A stretch of DNA of 8,923 bases from the NCBI GenBank assembly GCA_023389135.1, contig JAEWEX010000303.1:1-8923 (forward strand), given 5' to 3'. This DNA comes from Pseudomonadota bacterium (lineage in GTDB: Bacteria > Pseudomonadota > Alphaproteobacteria > Rhizobiales > Methylopilaceae). This document shows, in pieces, positions 6,306-8,923 of the stretch. The notes beneath the pieces are model-generated. The model made no database searches and was not told the origin of the DNA. It saw only the letters and a program-made list of their open reading frames with translations. Position 1 is the stretch's first letter, and each line of letters starts with the position of its first letter. The translations under genes and the position numbers were made by a program.

Positions 6306-6962
6306 TCAGCAGTCGTGGAAGCCGCCGCCCTCAAGGGGCGCCAGCTCCAGTATTCCAAGCAGGCGCGCCGTCGCGCCCGGCTCCAGCACCAGGGCCGCGC
6401 CCTCCGGAAAGGCCGCGCCGTCGACCGCAGGGCCCAGCACCATGATAGCCGGGGTGCGGTGGCCGACCAGCACGCGGTTGAGGCCGGCGGGCGGCGCCTG
6501 CGCCAGCAGCCGGCGATGACCGTCGAGCACGGCGGAAAGGCGGCCGCCGGCATAGTCGTCGGCCAGAAGCTCGTCGGTGACCTCGACCGCGTCCGCGCCG
6601 AAGGCCAGTTCGGCGGTGTCGCGGGCGCGGAACACCGGGCCGGCAATGACCGGCCGCTGGACCGGTACGCCGAGCCGCTCCAGCGCGGCGCCGATCGAGC
6701 GCGCCTGGTCGCGGCCGGCCGGCGAGATGTTGCGCTGGCCCTCGCGCTCGCCGATGCGGTAGCCGCTGTCGCAGGGCATGCCGCGCGTGTCGGCATGGCG
6801 GAAGAACAGGACCAGCCCGCCGGCGCGCAGGCGCTCCACCAGCGCCCGGCCGGCCTGGCTCTCAGCGGCGACCGGCACAGCCTCGCGCGCGGCCGGGAGA
6901 CCCGGGCTCGCAAACGCCGCCACAGCGGCGAGAACGAGGGCTGCGCGGCGCATCTTGAACAT
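6306..6962 (-). CDS. Exported histidine phosphatase family protein
   Basis: 218 residues from the ATG at 6962 (MFKMRRAALV); the ATG at 6953 is an alternative, and the open frame runs on to 7079 without signal-like sequence. A signal peptide of about 24-26 residues (basic start, Leu/Ala core, GLPAA) suggests a periplasmic location. The catalytic histidine is in FFRHADTRG (Arg55-His56; RHA replaces the classic RHG). SPAGRDQA (80-87) and FRARDTAELAF (111-121) follow, and the second histidine is His168 in VLVGHRTPA. This is the branch-1 phosphohistidine-type fold, which removes phosphate from small molecules or surface sugars (for example Ais) or from proteins (SixA); the substrate here is unknown. 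AGGAG lies 13 nt before the ATG, a long spacing. It converges on the 117-residue gene with 2 bp between stops. Confidence 0.87.
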   Translation of the reverse strand: MFKMRRAALVLAAVAAFASPGLPAAREAVPVAAESQAGRALVERLRAGGLVLFFRHADTRGMPCDSGYRIGEREGQRNISPAGRDQARSIGAALERLGVPVQRPVIAGPVFRARDTAELAFGADAVEVTDELLADDYAGGRLSAVLDGHRRLLAQAPPAGLNRVLVGHRTPAIMVLGPAVDGAAFPEGAALVLEPGATARLLGILELAPLEGGGFHDC

Positions 6963-7025
6963 GTCGGGAGGCAGGCTCCTGTCCGGCGTCTTCTCTCCAT
7001 GTGTCGCGCCGCAGCGCCGCGGCAA

Positions 7026-7051
7026 CCGGCGGAGAGAAACCGTTTCGCCGG
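7026..7051. repeat. Nested palindrome upstream of the histidine phosphatase gene
   Basis: CCGGCG (7026-7031) and CGCCGG (7046-7051) form an inverted repeat enclosing a perfect odd palindrome GAAACCGTTTC (7036-7046). It lies 64-89 bp upstream of the phosphatase ATG and could be an operator or a small hairpin. Short GC palindromes are common in such DNA, so function is unproven. Confidence 0.35.
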
Positions 7052-7123
7052 GAGAGGGTCGCCGCCGGAGCCCGGGCAAGGGATGCAGGCGATCAGGGAT
7101 TTGAAGCGGGCGACGTTCTGACG

Positions 7124-7169
7124 CCCCTCATCCGCCCCTCCGGGGCACCTTCTCCCCGTGGGAGAAGGG
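7124..7169. repeat. Palindromic intergenic repeat (REP/RIME-like), possible terminator
   Basis: A compact double hairpin. The first is GCCCC-TCC-GGGGC (7134-7146); the second is a perfect 9-bp stem, CCTTCTCCC / GGGAGAAGG (7148-7156 and 7160-7168), with a 3-nt loop. The flanking CCCCTCATCCG...ACCTTCTCCCC layout is the pattern I know from dispersed intergenic repeats in alphaproteobacteria, where CCCCTCATCCG and CTTCTCCCC blocks bracket a variable stem. It lies 7 bp beyond the stop of the hydrolase gene, where it could stop or stabilise that transcript. There is no U-run on either strand. With the phosphatase upstream region (6963-7123) it makes up the 213-bp spacer. Confidence 0.65.
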
Positions 7170-7175
7170 ACGGAG

Positions 7176-7955
7176 CTACGGCTCGGCCGTGATGCCCGCC
7201 ACCGCCTTCACCAACCGCTCCAGATCCTCCGGTCGCGACAGCCGGTGGTCCCCGTCCTTGACCAGCGTCAGCGTGACGTCGTCGCCGGCCAGGTGCTCCA
7301 CCAGCGTCAGCGCATGGCTCCACGGCACGTCGGGATCCTCCATGCCCTGCAGGATGGTCACCGGACAGCCCACCCTGAGCGGCGCTTCGAGCACGAGGTG
7401 GTCGCGGCCGTCCTCTATCAGCGCGCGTGTGATCGGATAGGGCTCCGGCGCATAGTCGGAGTGCCGCATCCAGAAGCCTGTCTCCATGATCTCGCGGCGG
7501 ATATCGTCCGTGAACTCCTGGCGCCACATCAGCGCCTCCGTGAAGTCCGGCGCCGGCGCAACCAGCACCAGCCCGCCCACCGGCCGCCCGGCGGCGAGGC
7601 GCGCGCGCGCCACCAGCAGCGCGATCCAGCCGCCCATGGACGAGCCGACCAGCACCGGCGCCTCGCCGCCATGGGCGTTCACGACGGCTTCGGCGTCCTC
7701 GGCCCAGCGACCGATGGTGCCCTCCTCGAAGCGCCCGCCCGATGCGCCATGGCCGGAATAGTCGAACCTCACGGCGGCGCGGCCGACACCCTCGGCCCAC
7801 GCGGCCAGCACGGTCGCCTTGGTGGCATCCATGTCGGACCGGAAGCCGCCGAGCCACACCACGGCCGGCGCGCCGCCGGGCGCGATCCGCATGGCGATCC
7901 GGCGCGCCGCAGCCCCGCGACCGACCTCGAGGAATTGCAGTTCACCGCCGGTCAT
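7176..7955 (-). CDS. Alpha/beta hydrolase, ABHD10-like thioesterase/esterase
   Basis: 259 residues, cytosolic (no signal peptide). Family features: the oxyanion-loop stretch VVWLGGFRSDMDATKA (32-47), the RFDYSGHGASGG motif (63-74), the nucleophile elbow GSSMGG with Ser106, the acid Asp207 in QGMEDPDVPW, and the catalytic His237 in KDGDHRLS. The GFxSDMxxTKA, FDYSGxGxS and DHR combination matches mammalian ABHD10, a mitochondrial acyl-protein thioesterase that also hydrolyses acyl glucuronides, and its alphaproteobacterial homologues. The cellular substrate here is not known. The ATG at 7955 has GGAAGG 6 nt upstream. It is transcribed away from the glycosyltransferase gene across an 88-bp gap and is followed 7 bp after its stop by the palindromic repeat. 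Confidence 0.9.
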   Translation of the reverse strand: MTGGELQFLEVGRGAAARRIAMRIAPGGAPAVVWLGGFRSDMDATKATVLAAWAEGVGRAAVRFDYSGHGASGGRFEEGTIGRWAEDAEAVVNAHGGEAPVLVGSSMGGWIALLVARARLAAGRPVGGLVLVAPAPDFTEALMWRQEFTDDIRREIMETGFWMRHSDYAPEPYPITRALIEDGRDHLVLEAPLRVGCPVTILQGMEDPDVPWSHALTLVEHLAGDDVTLTLVKDGDHRLSRPEDLERLVKAVAGITAEP

Positions 7956-8043
7956 CCTAAGCCTTCCGCGTCGTTTCGTTTCTGCGCGTCGCCGGGCGGG
8001 TTATGGCCGCCGCGTGCGCGCTCCGCAACCCGCCGGCCACCCC

Positions 8044-8923
8044 ATGCCCGACCACGCATCGAAGCTCGCCGGCCGGACCGTGGTCCAGATCGTGCCGGCG
8101 CTGGATGCGGGTGGCGTCGAGCGCACCGCGGTGGACGTCGCCGCGGCGCTGGTGGCGGCCGGCGCCCGGGCCATGGTGCTGAGCGCGGGCGGCCGCCTCG
8201 TGCCAGAACTGCTGGCGGCGGGCGGCGAGCACGTCACATTTCCCGCCGGCACCAAGAACCCGCTGCGGATGGCGGCCAACGCCGTCACGCTGGCGCGCCT
8301 GCTGCGCCGGGAGGACGCCGCGATCCTGCATGCCCGCTCGCGGGCCCCGGCCTGGAGCGCGCTGCGCGCGGCCCGCGTGACCGGCACGCCATTCGTCACC
8401 ACCTGGGCCGGGGCCTATTCTGCGGGACATGCCGTCAAGCGCGCCTACAACTCCGTCATGGCGCGCGGCGACCGGGTGATCGCCAACTCCGGCTGGACCG
8501 CGGCGCGGATCGTGGCGGACCACCCCTGGGCGGCCGACCGCATAACCGTCATCCACCGAGGGACGGACATGACGCGCTTCCATCCCGCAACGATGCACCC
8601 GGCGGTGCTGCAGGCCGGCGTCATGACGGTGCGCCACGCCTGGGGCGTGCCGCCGCATGCGCGTATCGTGCTGGTGGCGGCGCGCATCACGCCCTGGAAG
8701 GGGCACCTGGTCATGGTCGAGGCGCTGGCGCGGCTGCCAGCGGACGTGGTCGCCGTGTTCGCCGGCGATGCACAGGGCCGCGACAGCCACCTCGCCGACA
8801 TCGACGACCGCGTGGACGAGCTCGGTCTCGGCGGCCGGGTGTTCCACGTCGGCCATGTCGCCGACATGCCCTCGGCGCTGCGCGCCGCCGACGCCGCGGC
8901 CGTACCCTCGACCGGCCCGGAGG
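8044..8923 (+). CDS. Glycosyltransferase of GT4 type, 3' end missing
   Basis: 293 codons are present and the frame is open at the right edge. The N-terminal acceptor domain begins RTVVQIVPALDAGGVERTAVDVA (11-33); the AGGVER segment is typical of GT-B glycosyltransferases. ILHARSRAPAW (94-104), TTWAGAYSAGH (119-129), VIANSGWTAARI (145-156) and VIHRGTDMTRFHP (169-181) follow. The donor domain opens with IVLVAARITPWKGH (208-221), and the last codons (PSTGPE) reach the start of the conserved GPE...E nucleotide-sugar motif. Such enzymes add sugars to lipopolysaccharide or other surface glycans at the inner membrane. The start is uncertain: the ATG at 8044 has no ribosome site, and an in-frame GTG at 8014 would add 10 residues. 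The long minus-strand open frame opposite is its shadow. Confidence 0.9.
   Translation, partial: MPDHASKLAGRTVVQIVPALDAGGVERTAVDVAAALVAAGARAMVLSAGGRLVPELLAAGGEHVTFPAGTKNPLRMAANAVTLARLLRREDAAILHARSRAPAWSALRAARVTGTPFVTTWAGAYSAGHAVKRAYNSVMARGDRVIANSGWTAARIVADHPWAADRITVIHRGTDMTRFHPATMHPAVLQAGVMTVRHAWGVPPHARIVLVAARITPWKGHLVMVEALARLPADVVAVFAGDAQGRDSHLADIDDRVDELGLGGRVFHVGHVADMPSALRAADAAAVPSTGPE

Noticed and set aside
1013..6983. Identical 12-mer GGCAGGCTCCTG upstream of both trpA and the histidine phosphatase gene
   Set aside because: It is explained by each holding an AGGAG ribosome-site-like sequence in GC-rich DNA; 12 bp shared twice is too little to call a regulatory element.
7957..8856. Minus-strand open frame of 299 codons
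   Set aside because: It lies opposite the glycosyltransferase frame, which has clear GT4 motifs; the translation is His/Arg/Gly-rich with no recognisable domain, typical of an antisense shadow in GC-rich DNA.

Overview
The window is very GC-rich, non-repetitive bacterial chromosome carrying mostly housekeeping genes. The protein sequences (TrpB N-terminus, short D,D-carboxypeptidase, HupE plus CobU behind a cobalamin riboswitch, ABHD10-like hydrolase) and the trpF-trpB-trpA order point to an alphaproteobacterium. I cannot place it more precisely from sequence alone. No tRNA, rRNA, CRISPR array, transposase or prophage gene is visible.

Left half, all on the minus strand and read from right to left: a promoter and cobalamin (B12) riboswitch (about 4869 to 4647), then hupE (cobalt/nickel transporter), cobU (adenosylcobinamide kinase/guanylyltransferase), trpF, trpB, an unrecognised four-helix membrane protein, trpA, and the first 61 codons of a further gene that leaves the left edge. 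Gene junctions are tight: hupE/cobU overlap by 8 bp, trpF/trpB by 4, trpB/membrane gene by 4, membrane gene/trpA by 4, and trpA is 1 bp from the edge gene. Only a 56-bp gap without a visible terminator separates cobU from trpF, so the B12-controlled unit may read into the trp genes. The trp genes supply three tryptophan-pathway steps: PRA isomerase, and the beta and alpha subunits of tryptophan synthase. The membrane protein gene sits between the two synthase subunit genes, which is unusual.

Right half: on the plus strand, a secreted D-alanyl-D-alanine carboxypeptidase (cell wall) and a 117-residue unknown protein. Convergent to these, 2 bp away, is a minus-strand gene for an exported histidine phosphatase. 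Then come a 213-bp spacer holding an alphaproteobacterial-type palindromic repeat, a minus-strand ABHD10-like alpha/beta hydrolase, and, divergent from it, the start of a plus-strand GT4-type glycosyltransferase that runs off the right edge.

The items most worth a second look are the membrane gene embedded between trpB and trpA, the compact B12 riboswitch with a readable switching model, the unknown gene abutting trpA at the left edge, and the palindromic repeat at 7124-7169. I found no clear sign of a wholly new multi-gene system.
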